Shown here: one piece after another, positions 1 through 6,185 of the stretch
Layout: each line of letters opens with the position of its first letter
Numbering within the stretch: the stretch's first letter is position 1
Source of the DNA: Methanocorpusculum sp.
GTDB lineage: Archaea; Halobacteriota; Methanomicrobia; Methanomicrobiales; Methanocorpusculaceae
NCBI GenBank assembly: GCA_029987315.1
Contig: DALTVZ010000087.1
Coordinates: forward strand, 1 to 6,353
Length of the DNA: 6,353 nucleotides
Direction of reading: 5' to 3'
Notes under the pieces: generated by a model
The model's database searches: none
The model's input: only the letters and a program-made list of their open reading frames with translations
What the model was told of the DNA's origin: nothing
Translations under genes and position numbers: made by a program

Positions 1-129
1 CGGGATAGATACCTGGATCTGTCTTTGTGGTTGCATGAGGATATCAACAACACTCTGCTCCAGCTTGAGGATCTTTGCACAATCCATAAGCTGATGTTGG
101 GCCATTTCAAACGCGTTTACCTTCGACAT
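1..129 (-). CDS. gdhA: Glutamate dehydrogenase, N-terminal fragment (cut by window edge)
   Basis: The first 43 codons of a leftward gene that continues beyond base 1. The translation begins MSKVNAFEMAQHQLMD and continues through CAKILKL to the segment QPQRQIQVSIP. This matches the start of archaeal and bacterial hexameric Glu/Leu/Phe/Val dehydrogenases: the 'PFEMA..QL' helix, then 'L..P.R...VS.P', which leads into the dimerisation domain. The family reversibly interconverts glutamate with 2-oxoglutarate plus ammonia using NAD(P), in the cytoplasm, linking nitrogen assimilation to carbon metabolism. The start is the ATG at 129-127, with an AGGA Shine-Dalgarno at 141-138, 8 nt upstream. The catalytic lysine and Rossmann domain lie outside the window, so coenzyme preference cannot be judged and an intact gene cannot be confirmed. 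A related leucine or phenylalanine dehydrogenase is less likely in an archaeon. Confidence 0.82.
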   Translation of the reverse strand, partial: MSKVNAFEMAQHQLMDCAKILKLEQSVVDILMQPQRQIQVSIP

Positions 130-204
130 AATGTGTTTCCTGCCAATCGCACGGAACTATAGGAGTTCACCTGCATTGTGACAATTAATGTTGGAATTGC
201 TCTG

Positions 205-212
205 TATAAAAC
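205..212 (-). promoter_or_regulatory. Putative TATA box of gdhA
   Basis: The minus strand reads GTTTTATA here. Initiation about 25 bp downstream would fall near 183, giving a leader of roughly 54 nt that contains the AGGA ribosome site at 141-138. The spacer is AT-rich, so other TATA-like strings exist (for example around 281-290), and the choice of this one is inference. Confidence 0.4.
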
Positions 213-364
213 CTATCCTGTTATTTCTGATTCAGGCCGATATTTTCGATTTATTTCTAAAAATATTCTATAATTGCTGGAATTTATATTTCAGGCTTTG
301 AGCGTGGTATTTGTATGTTACGTGTTAGCATGGTGCTAGGGAAACGAATCTGAAAAAGTGGTAT

Positions 365-393
365 ACGAAAGAAAAACGCGCACAAAAAAATTT
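365..393 (-). terminator. Oligo-T terminator of the leftward three-gene operon
   Basis: Read on the minus strand, the stop codon of the membrane-protein gene (394-392) is followed at once by T7 (390-384), a short GC-rich spacer and T5 (376-372). Archaeal RNA polymerase terminates at such T-tracts without needing a hairpin. No convincing stem-loop precedes the tract. Confidence 0.6.
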
Positions 394-1240
394 ATGAATA
401 TTTATACCAGCGCCCATCCTTATCGAATGAACCCTGCTGCTCCTCAGCTTTTGGCTCAGTTTCCAGCTTGAGAAAGTTTCGTTTAAAGAAGCACGCCTTG
501 TATGAAACCACAAGCGGCACAAATATACAGGCGCAAACTGCGAGGGCAATACAACCCGATGAAAGGATCTCCGGAGCCGTGAACAGAGCAACGAGTTCGG
601 TTTGTGATAGTGCCAGGATCTCTCCTTGGGTCATCTGAGAAATAGGAAGGAGGGCATCGACCGCAAGGAATGACCATATTGCGGTAAAGATAAACGATGC
701 CGCAAAGAAGAGTGCGACATTGAAGAGGTAAAATGCTGTGATATGGACAGATCCTGTGGTCACTTTGACCGCACTGTCCTTCAATGCTCGAAATGCCGGG
801 AAATTGTTGACCATTGCGGATATGTCTGAGAAGTAGAAGAAGAAGACCAGCGGAATGACCAGGAATATACTGAAATAGAGGGCTGCATCAACGGAAAGGC
901 CGACCATCAACAGAATATACGTCAGCGTGTTCGAAAGCAAAAACCCGAGCATGATTATGACGAGATTGGGGATCAGACATCTGAAGTATCCGTATGCCGC
1001 ATATTTTCTGAAATCGGATGAGGTCGATTTGTCCCCGACGATGATCCCGTAGGTCCCTGCAAGAAATGCCGGGAACATCACCAGAAGGCCGATCCCGATT
1101 GCAAATGCTACGCTATAATCAAAAATCGTGTACATATAATAGGTAAACAATATCGCAAATGAGGCAAAAAATCCCGGCATCCATACAAGCGGTTTTTTGA
1201 TAAGAAGGCCTAATGCCTCTGATAATGATTTGAGCGCCAT
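392..1240 (-). CDS. Six-helix integral membrane protein of unknown function
   Basis: A 282-residue protein that I cannot assign to a characterised family. About six hydrophobic helices are visible, near residues 20-40, 45-68, 86-110, 118-138, 168-192 and 230-250. An amphipathic N-terminal stretch (SLSEALGLLIKKPLVW) comes first, and a hydrophilic segment of about 35 residues lies between helices 5 and 6. The C-terminal tail after FFKRNF is charged and ends in DKDGRWYKYS. Positive residues at both ends suggest both termini are cytoplasmic. The layout recalls the polytopic membrane proteins often annotated as glycerophosphodiester-phosphodiesterase membrane-domain-like, but no catalytic motif is visible. 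I chose the ATG at 1240-1238 rather than one 48 bp upstream because it lies 1 bp past the preceding stop, has a GAGG ribosome site at 1254-1251, and removes an unlikely 16-residue extension. It is the last gene of the operon. Confidence 0.85.
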   Translation of the reverse strand: MALKSLSEALGLLIKKPLVWMPGFFASFAILFTYYMYTIFDYSVAFAIGIGLLVMFPAFLAGTYGIIVGDKSTSSDFRKYAAYGYFRCLIPNLVIIMLGFLLSNTLTYILLMVGLSVDAALYFSIFLVIPLVFFFYFSDISAMVNNFPAFRALKDSAVKVTTGSVHITAFYLFNVALFFAASFIFTAIWSFLAVDALLPISQMTQGEILALSQTELVALFTAPEILSSGCIALAVCACIFVPLVVSYKACFFKRNFLKLETEPKAEEQQGSFDKDGRWYKYS

Positions 1241-1241
1241 G

Positions 1242-1829
1242 TTAACGATCCCTCGGCATTGCCACGAATTCACGGACCTGCAGATCAAAAAAGCCTGCAG
1301 TGTGAGCGGGTCTGACCACTAATACCGTGTCCGAACCCTCATTCGTTCCTCCAACTGATATGACCTCGTCAGAAATGGGGATCGCGCCCTGATCTGCGGC
1401 AATAAGGACACATTCCACGGCGACCTTCATCCCTATCCCGACCGAACGCCTGAATGCTTCGGCGATGACCTCGGTCCTGCTGCTTCCTCCGAGTCTTGGG
1501 TTATTGGAGATCGCACGTTCCAGTCCCGAAAGTGCATGTGTGCCACAGACGATCTTTACTCCGGCAGTTCTCAGTTCCGCTGCGAGATCGGCGTCAAACT
1601 CCCAGACACCGGGTTTAGAGAATCCCACCGCGTGGGACACGACCACGAGGTGAAGGCCTGTTCCTTTCATCGCATCGAAAAAGATCTTCGCGGTATATCC
1701 ACCGGAACTTGCGACGATTATCGTCGTAAGCCCGAGTTCCTTTGCACGCTTTACAGCGATCTCTGCACAGTCCGGGGTATTTTTCCTTCCCGGTTCGTTA
1801 AAGTACGTGATGGTTTTCTGGGTTTTCAT
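1242..1829 (-). CDS. COG1751-family protein, pyruvate kinase C-terminal (alpha/beta) domain-like
   Basis: A 195-residue soluble protein that resembles the stand-alone family related to the C-terminal domain of pyruvate kinase (COG1751; a structure of an Archaeoglobus member has been solved, but I know of no established function). The N-terminal half alternates strands and helices, with TTIIVASSGGYTAKIF at residues 35-50. That SSGGYTA loop corresponds to the phosphate-binding effector loop of pyruvate kinase (T.SG.TA). HAVGFSKPG (66-74) and GGTNEGSDTVLVVRPAH (160-176) also look like conserved blocks. The catalytic barrel of pyruvate kinase is absent, so this is not a pyruvate kinase; a role in binding a phosphorylated ligand is inference. 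It lies 4 bp after the acylphosphatase stop and 1 bp before the membrane-protein start. The ribosome site is weak (GAGAATGA just before the ATG), which suggests translational coupling to the upstream gene. Confidence 0.85.
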   Translation of the reverse strand: MKTQKTITYFNEPGRKNTPDCAEIAVKRAKELGLTTIIVASSGGYTAKIFFDAMKGTGLHLVVVSHAVGFSKPGVWEFDADLAAELRTAGVKIVCGTHALSGLERAISNNPRLGGSSRTEVIAEAFRRSVGIGMKVAVECVLIAADQGAIPISDEVISVGGTNEGSDTVLVVRPAHTAGFFDLQVREFVAMPRDR

Positions 1830-1833
1830 GTCT

Positions 1834-2106
1834 TCATTCTCGTTTTACTGAAAAATTCGTGAAATCTGTCAGAACATAGGGAGCACATTTCAAGTCCCTG
1901 ATGATCGCACGCGGACAGGTGTATGTCATGGCGAGGAATTTATCTATGATAACATCCTCACCGGTAACGAGCACCCTGACCCTGCCGTCGGATAGATTCT
2001 CAACTTCCCCGCACAATCCCAAGTTTGCTCCTGCGTTTCTCACACAGGCACGAAACCCGACCTTTTGTACTCTTCCAGAGAAGATGATCTCCATTGTCTG
2101 TTTCAT
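1834..2106 (-). CDS. acyP: Acylphosphatase
   Basis: A 90-residue protein of normal length for acylphosphatase, a small cytoplasmic enzyme that hydrolyses carboxyl-phosphate bonds such as acetyl phosphate and 1,3-bisphosphoglycerate. The signature is clear: GRVQKVGFR at residues 11-19, then LGLCGEVENLSDGRVRV from residue 29. The two family catalytic residues are present as Arg19 (phosphate binding) and Asn37 (orients the water). Lys15 stands where most members have glycine in the phosphate loop (VQGVGFR), and the usual GPP..A.V motif is reduced to CPRAIIRDL. The start ATG at 2106-2104 has an AGGTCA ribosome site at 2119-2114, 7 nt upstream. It is the first gene of the leftward operon, divergent from serS. 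The substitutions leave some doubt about full activity but not about the family. Confidence 0.9.
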   Translation of the reverse strand: MKQTMEIIFSGRVQKVGFRACVRNAGANLGLCGEVENLSDGRVRVLVTGEDVIIDKFLAMTYTCPRAIIRDLKCAPYVLTDFTNFSVKRE

Positions 2107-2160
2107 GAGTGTCTGACCTGGTTGTTATCTTAAGTTTGTCATTTGATGTTTAATAACTAG

Positions 2161-2170
2161 TTTATATAAT
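2161..2170 (-). promoter_or_regulatory. TATA element driving the acylphosphatase operon
   Basis: On the minus strand this site reads ATTATATAAA. Initiation about 25 bp downstream would be near 2140, giving a leader of about 34 nt that includes the AGGTCA ribosome site. The same ten bases read almost identically on the other strand, so one element may serve both divergent genes. A second AT-rich candidate for this direction lies at 2150-2157. Confidence 0.5.
2161..2170 (+). promoter_or_regulatory. TATA box of serS
   Basis: TTTATATAAT is centred about 48 bp before the serS ATG. Initiation near 2191 would give a leader of about 22 nt. No Shine-Dalgarno sequence is visible in that leader, so the message is short-leadered and without an SD. 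Confidence 0.6.
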
Positions 2171-2213
2171 AAAAACCCTCTTCATCTAAAAGCACAAACA
2201 TTACTTGTCAATC

Positions 2214-3491
2214 ATGCTCGATATCAAATTCGTCAGAGCCCACTCAGATATAGTAGTGGCAGACCTGAAAAAACGCCAGGATGCCGAGAAGCTTCTCTGG
2301 GTCGATACGGTTCTGGAACAGGATAAACTCTTCCGCGAGCTCACCGTCAAAAACAATGAACTGCGTGCCAGAAGAAATCAGATCGCTAAAGACATCAACG
2401 CCGCCAAAAAAGAGGGGACGGATCCCGCTCCCCTTTTTGCCGAAGCAAAGGCACTTCCGGGACTGATCAAGGATAACGACGATATCATAGAAAAGGCGAT
2501 GGAACAGGTGAAATATTACCTGATGCGTCTGCCAAATATTCTGCACGAAAGTGTTCCATACGGCAAAGACGATACGGAAAACGTTGTCATAAAAACGGTC
2601 GGCACACCAAGGACGCTTGACTTTGAGCTCAAAAACCATGGAGAACTTGCCGCGGAACATGGCTGGGCAGACTTTGATCGTGCCACCAAGACGAGCGGTG
2701 CCGGGTTTTATTTCCTGAAAGGAAACCTCGCTCTTCTTGATCTCGCTCTGCAGAGATTTGCGTTGGACTCGATCATCGCGAAAGGATATACGCCGATCAT
2801 CCCCCCGTACATGATGAACCGAAAATCCTATGAGGAGGTCACCGATCTGGGAGATTTCGAGAAGGTCATGTACAAGATCGAGGGTGATGATGCCTATCTC
2901 ATCGCCACCGCCGAACACCCGATGGCTGCCATGTATCAGGACGAGATCTTCGAGGAGAAGGATCTCCCGCTCAAAATGGTGGGTATCTCGCCGTGTTTCC
3001 GGCGTGAGATCGGAGCGCACGGACTCGATTCCCGCGGTCTTTTCCGCGTCCACCAGTTCACCAAGATCGAGCAGTTCATCTACTGCATGCCGGAAATGTC
3101 CTGGGAGATGCACGAAGAGCTTCTCGCCAACTCCGAGGAGTTGTTCACAAAACTCGGTTTGCCCTATAGGGTCGTGAACATCTGTACCGGTGATATCGGG
3201 ACCGTGGCCGCGAAGAAATACGATATAGAGGCATGGATGCCGCGTGACAATGCATATCGCGAGGTCGTCTCCTGCTCGAACTGCACCGCCTATCAGTCGG
3301 TCCGGTTAAACATCCGTGTCCGTGATGCCCACGAATTTGAATCCAAGCAGTCTCTCCACACCCTGAATTCAACGGCAGTTGCCACTTCCCGGGCTCTGCG
3401 CTGTATTCTCGAAAATTATCAGACCGAAGATGGTCGTGTTGAGATACCCAAAGTCCTCCAGCCGTATATGAACGGACTGGAGTATCTCTAA
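2214..3491 (+). CDS. serS: Seryl-tRNA synthetase (common class II type)
   Basis: A 425-residue enzyme that attaches serine to tRNA-Ser (and to tRNA-Sec where present) using ATP, in the cytoplasm. Residues 1 to about 110 form the charged helical N-terminal arm (MLDIKFVRAH, then a heptad-like region rich in K, E and R) that binds the long variable arm of tRNA-Ser. The class II catalytic core follows. It has the TAE serine/adenylate loop at 232-234, motif 2 from PCFRREIG (260-267; Arg263) through RGLFRVHQF, the EAWMP segment (339-343), and motif 3 with Arg393 in STAVATSRALRCILE. These motifs are those of the widespread SerRS, not the zinc-dependent rare form of some methanogens. I chose the ATG at 2214 because MLDIKFVR is the normal family start; an in-frame TTG at 2205 would add only three residues. 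It is transcribed alone, divergent from the acylphosphatase operon. Confidence 0.97.
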   Translation: MLDIKFVRAHSDIVVADLKKRQDAEKLLWVDTVLEQDKLFRELTVKNNELRARRNQIAKDINAAKKEGTDPAPLFAEAKALPGLIKDNDDIIEKAMEQVKYYLMRLPNILHESVPYGKDDTENVVIKTVGTPRTLDFELKNHGELAAEHGWADFDRATKTSGAGFYFLKGNLALLDLALQRFALDSIIAKGYTPIIPPYMMNRKSYEEVTDLGDFEKVMYKIEGDDAYLIATAEHPMAAMYQDEIFEEKDLPLKMVGISPCFRREIGAHGLDSRGLFRVHQFTKIEQFIYCMPEMSWEMHEELLANSEELFTKLGLPYRVVNICTGDIGTVAAKKYDIEAWMPRDNAYREVVSCSNCTAYQSVRLNIRVRDAHEFESKQSLHTLNSTAVATSRALRCILENYQTEDGRVEIPKVLQPYMNGLEYL

Positions 3492-3510
3492 TCTTTTTTT
3501 GCTTAGTTTT
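3492..3510 (+). terminator. Oligo-T terminator of serS
   Basis: Directly after the serS stop codon there is a C followed by T7 (3494-3500), and then a second T-rich patch ending at 3510. This is the usual archaeal intrinsic signal. No hairpin is needed or seen. Confidence 0.6.
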
Positions 3511-3538
3511 CCTCATCCAAACAGACAACCTACACGCC

Positions 3539-3547
3539 TTTAAATAA
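3539..3547 (+). promoter_or_regulatory. TATA box of asd (leaderless promoter)
   Basis: TTTAAATAA is centred 27 bp before the asd ATG, which places initiation within a few bases of the start codon. The bases between it and the ATG contain no Shine-Dalgarno sequence, so a leaderless mRNA is predicted. Confidence 0.65.
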
Positions 3548-3569
3548 GAGCCACGCCCTATATCTGTCT

Positions 3570-4586
3570 ATGATTAACGTAGGTGTACTAGGCGCGACCG
3601 GCGCGGTCGGTCAGCGGTTTGTACAGTTGCTCGCAGACCACCCATGGTTCAACCTCACGACTCTTACGGCGTCCGATCGATCAGCAGGAAAAACCTATGG
3701 CTCTGTGGTAAACTGGCGGCTCGACTCACCCTTCCCGGACTCTTCAGCAGATCTTGTCATAGCCCCCACCACCGTGGATGCGGTAAAAGATTGTGATCTG
3801 GTGTTCTCTGCTTTGCCCGCAGAAATTGCAACCAGGCTTGAGGTCGACATAGCCGCCTCGGGTGTGGGTGTCTGCAGTAATGCAAGTTCCCACAGAATGG
3901 AGGATGATGTTCCTCTCCTGATCGCGGAGGTCAACCCTGATCACGCGGTCCTGATCGACGCCCAGCGGAAAAAAGGCCGGGACGGGTTCATCGTCACAAA
4001 CCCGAACTGCTCGACCATCATGCTTGCAACGGCGCTGGCACCACTGCGGAAATTTTCATTTTCGAACATCAATGTCGCCACCTTACAGGCGATCTCAGGA
4101 GCAGGTTTTGAGGGCGTATCTGCCTTCAGCATCTATGATAATGTCATCCCCTACATCGGCGGCGAAGAGGAAAAGATCGCCCGTGAGGCAAACAAGATCC
4201 TTGGAACACTGGAAAATGGCAAAATAACCGGCGCTCCTTTCTCTGTATCTGCATCCTGTAACCGTGTGCCGGTCATCGACGGACACACGCTCAATGTCTG
4301 GATCGACATAAATGCATCACCTGCCGAGGTCATCGACGCATTCAAAACCTGGAGGCCTCCCTTCTCAGGTCTCCCGACCCAGCCTGACCACACCGTCCTC
4401 TATCTCGATCAGGAAAACCGCCCGCAGCCCAGGCTTGACAGAAACCGCGGCAATGCCATGACCGTTTCCGTTGGCAGAGTTCGGGAAGGTATCCGATTCG
4501 TTGCTATGGGCCATAACACCATCCGCGGTGCCGCCGGCGCTTCCGTCTTAAATGCAGAACTTCTGCATACGATGAAATATATCTAA
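3570..4586 (+). CDS. asd: Aspartate-semialdehyde dehydrogenase (archaeal/fungal type)
   Basis: A 338-residue cytoplasmic enzyme that reduces 4-aspartyl phosphate to aspartate 4-semialdehyde with NADPH, the branch point to lysine/diaminopimelate, threonine and methionine. The N-terminus carries the dinucleotide-binding loop GATGAVGQ (8-15). SNASSHRM (103-110) and the active-site NPNCST (144-149) follow, with Cys147 as the thioester nucleophile. QAISGAGF (173-180) contributes to the substrate site, and [10 protein letters not shown] (231-240) supplies His239, the likely acid-base residue. The C-terminal block [17 protein letters not shown] closes the fold. The SNASSHRM and NRVPV.DGHT forms place it in the archaeal/fungal branch. 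The ATG at 3570 gives a start immediately before the first beta strand ([11 protein letters not shown]). No other lysine or threonine pathway gene is adjacent. Confidence 0.96.
   Translation: MINVGVLGATGAVGQRFVQLLADHPWFNLTTLTASDRSAGKTYGSVVNWRLDSPFPDSSADLVIAPTTVDAVKDCDLVFSALPAEIATRLEVDIAASGVGVCSNASSHRMEDDVPLLIAEVNPDHAVLIDAQRKKGRDGFIVTNPNCSTIMLATALAPLRKFSFSNINVATLQAISGAGFEGVSAFSIYDNVIPYIGGEEEKIAREANKILGTLENGKITGAPFSVSASCNRVPVIDGHTLNVWIDINASPAEVIDAFKTWRPPFSGLPTQPDHTVLYLDQENRPQPRLDRNRGNAMTVSVGRVREGIRFVAMGHNTIRGAAGASVLNAELLHTMKYI
4574..4583 (+). promoter_or_regulatory. Putative TATA box of alba, overlapping the end of asd
   Basis: GAAATATATC is centred about 30 bp before the alba ATG and lies inside the last codons of asd. 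Initiation would fall within a few bases of the start codon. No Shine-Dalgarno sequence precedes the ATG, which fits a leaderless transcript. A second TATA-like string at 4594-4600 is too close to the ATG to serve. Read-through from asd across the 22-bp gap remains possible. Confidence 0.5.
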
Positions 4587-4608
4587 CAATCCCCTATATA
4601 CTACACAA

Positions 4609-4878
4609 ATGGATGAAAACACGGTATTGATCGGCACGAAACCCTTGATGAATTATGTACTTGCCGTAGTTACACAGTTCAACAACGGTAATTCAGAGGT
4701 CGTGATCAAAGCACGAGGAAAAGCCATTACACGGGCAGTCGATACTGCGGAGGTATCGACCCGCCAGTTCCTCACCGGCGTTGTTAAAAAAAGTATTTCC
4801 ATATCAACTGACTCGGTAGAGATGGATGACGGACCGACCAACGTCTCCTCCATCGAGATCGTTTTACACAAGCCGTAA
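4609..4878 (+). CDS. albA: Alba DNA/RNA-binding chromatin protein
   Basis: An 89-residue protein of normal Alba length. Alba dimers coat DNA and also bind RNA, and are major chromatin proteins in many archaea. The N-terminal signature [16 protein letters not shown] (6-21) and the [19 protein letters not shown] block (31-49) match the family closely. The C-terminal hairpin ends in [12 protein letters not shown]. Lys11 corresponds to the conserved lysine just before Pro in the central DNA-contact site. The preceding residue, which is the regulated acetylation lysine in Sulfolobus (GKKPVMNY), is threonine here, so that particular switch is absent, as in other euryarchaeal Albas that have asparagine there. 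The gene lies 22 bp after asd and 6 bp before a transporter gene, with which it is probably co-transcribed. Confidence 0.95.
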   Translation: MDENTVLIGTKPLMNYVLAVVTQFNNGNSEVVIKARGKAITRAVDTAEVSTRQFLTGVVKKSISISTDSVEMDDGPTNVSSIEIVLHKP

Positions 4879-4884
4879 TACCTT

Positions 4885-6120
4885 ATGGTCCCGCTCGCCG
4901 TCTGGATCCTTGTAGTTGTTTTCTGGCTGATCGTTGTGCGGCGTATCGGGAAGGTTCGCCTCCCGATATGGGCGATCATGACTGGTGGTGCTTTTATCGC
5001 CCTCCTTTTTGGCACGATATCTATCCCGGATGCGTTTTTCTCGATCAATTTTGATGTCATCCTCTTTTTGCTCGGGATGTTTGTTCTGGGGGCCGCTCTC
5101 GAAAAGTCCGGTCTCCTTGAACATCTCTCACTGAAAGGATTTGCCCGCGCACAGACAAAAAAAGCTGTCTTGTTCTGGTTCATTCTGCTGATGGCGGCAT
5201 TCTCCGCCCTCCTCATGAACGATACGGTCGCAATAATAGGGACCACTGTCGCGCTTTTTTGTGCGGCACGATACACGATCCCGGTCAAAACGATGCTGTT
5301 TGCTTTGTGTTTTGCGGTGACGTTTGGAAGCAGTATGACCCCTATTGGAAATCCGCAGAATCTTCTGATCGCCATATCGAGCGGGATGCAGTTTGCTTTC
5401 CTGGAGTTTGCGTTGTATCTTCTGGTCCCGTCGCTGGTCTGTTTATATATCCTGTATCGGATCCTTCTCTTCACGATCCCAGACCCGGATTCGGCTGTGG
5501 TGCAGGAGTTGAAGCCTACCATTTTTGATGAGACGTTGGCTCGCTGGTCAAAAATATCGCTCGGGCTCGTGTTTTTCTCGATCGCCCTTCGGATCCTGCT
5601 TCCGTTTTTCGGGTTCGAGATGCCGTTTGTTATCATCGCGGCAGTGGCGGCGTTACCACTTCTGCTTTTTTCAAAGAGGCGGCTCGAACTTCTTCGCGGT
5701 GTGGACTGGTCGACGCTTTTATTTTTTGCATCCATGTTTGTCCTGATGGGGGCGGTCTGGAACTCAGGTTTCATTCAAATTTTCCTGCCATCCTTTGAGT
5801 TGACCTCGATCCCGGCACTTTTTGTTTCAACGGTGATCGTGTCCCAGTTCATCTCGAATGTGCCGTTTGTGGCACTGATCCTCCCGGTGCTTTCTGGCTC
5901 AGGTGTTCCTTTGTATATGGCACTTGTTGCCGGATGTACGGCGGCGGGGTCTCTTACGATCATCGGTGCTGCCTCAAGCGTGATCATTCTTCAGCATGCG
6001 GAGAAGAGTGGAGAAACGTTTTCGTTCATGCAGTTTTTTAAAATAGGGCTGCCGATGACGCTGATTGCGGGATTGGTGTATATCGGTTGGATAATGGGGA
6101 TCGGGTTTTTGTTTGCGTGA
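4885..6120 (+). CDS. ArsB/NhaD-type (ion transporter superfamily) membrane transporter
   Basis: A 411-residue, strongly hydrophobic protein with about 10-12 membrane segments and the internal two-fold repeat of the ion transporter superfamily. Each half carries a polar re-entrant hairpin and unwound helix. The first half has SALLMNDTVAIIGT (107-120) and MTPIGNPQNLLIA (151-163). The second has SQFISNVPFVALILPVL (320-336) and GSLTIIGAASSVII (355-368). The paired NDT/SNVP and GNPQN/GSLTIIGAAS motifs form the central substrate and cation site in this superfamily (COG1055-like). The substrate could be arsenite, sodium/proton or an organic or inorganic anion; nothing in the sequence decides, and no ars or regulatory gene is beside it. 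The ATG at 4885 lies 6 bp past the alba stop with no Shine-Dalgarno sequence, suggesting translation coupled to alba. The cytoplasmic linker between the halves is around residues 198-222. Confidence 0.88.
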   Translation: MVPLAVWILVVVFWLIVVRRIGKVRLPIWAIMTGGAFIALLFGTISIPDAFFSINFDVILFLLGMFVLGAALEKSGLLEHLSLKGFARAQTKKAVLFWFILLMAAFSALLMNDTVAIIGTTVALFCAARYTIPVKTMLFALCFAVTFGSSMTPIGNPQNLLIAISSGMQFAFLEFALYLLVPSLVCLYILYRILLFTIPDPDSAVVQELKPTIFDETLARWSKISLGLVFFSIALRILLPFFGFEMPFVIIAAVAALPLLLFSKRRLELLRGVDWSTLLFFASMFVLMGAVWNSGFIQIFLPSFELTSIPALFVSTVIVSQFISNVPFVALILPVLSGSGVPLYMALVAGCTAAGSLTIIGAASSVIILQHAEKSGETFSFMQFFKIGLPMTLIAGLVYIGWIMGIGFLFA

Positions 6121-6144
6121 AAAAAAGGTAACGTACTCTTAGGT

Positions 6145-6158
6145 TGTATTTTGATTTC
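6145..6158 (+). terminator. Weak T-rich possible terminator after the transporter gene
   Basis: The bases TGTATTTTGATTTC, 25-38 bp past the transporter stop, contain T4 and T3 runs. They are the best termination candidate downstream, but the tract is poor and read-through into the structured region beyond is possible. Confidence 0.3.
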
Positions 6159-6185
6159 GTGTATTGTTGGGTGTAGATGTATGAG

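Noticed and set aside
240..266. Inverted repeat ATATTTT / AAAATAT in the gdhA upstream spacer
   Set aside because: Seven A/T-only pairs in an AT-rich spacer are expected by chance, and no T-tract or ribosome site is placed to use it.
1241..1288. Upstream ATG extending the membrane protein by 16 residues
   Set aside because: It would overlap the COG1751 gene, and the extension is unlike a signal or helix. The ATG at 1240 has a GAGG site and sits 1 bp after the upstream stop.
2205..2213. TTG start for serS adding three residues
   Set aside because: The family normally begins MLDIKFVR, and there is no ribosome site that favours the TTG over the ATG at 2214.
2244..3113. A 289-codon open frame on the minus strand
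   Set aside because: It is antisense to serS, which carries all class II synthetase motifs, and no domain is recognisable in the antisense product.
4653..5774. A 373-codon open frame on the minus strand
   Set aside because: It lies fully antisense to alba and the transporter, whose family motifs are clear. Its product is rich in Arg, Ser and Thr, with no recognisable domain, as expected of a shadow frame.
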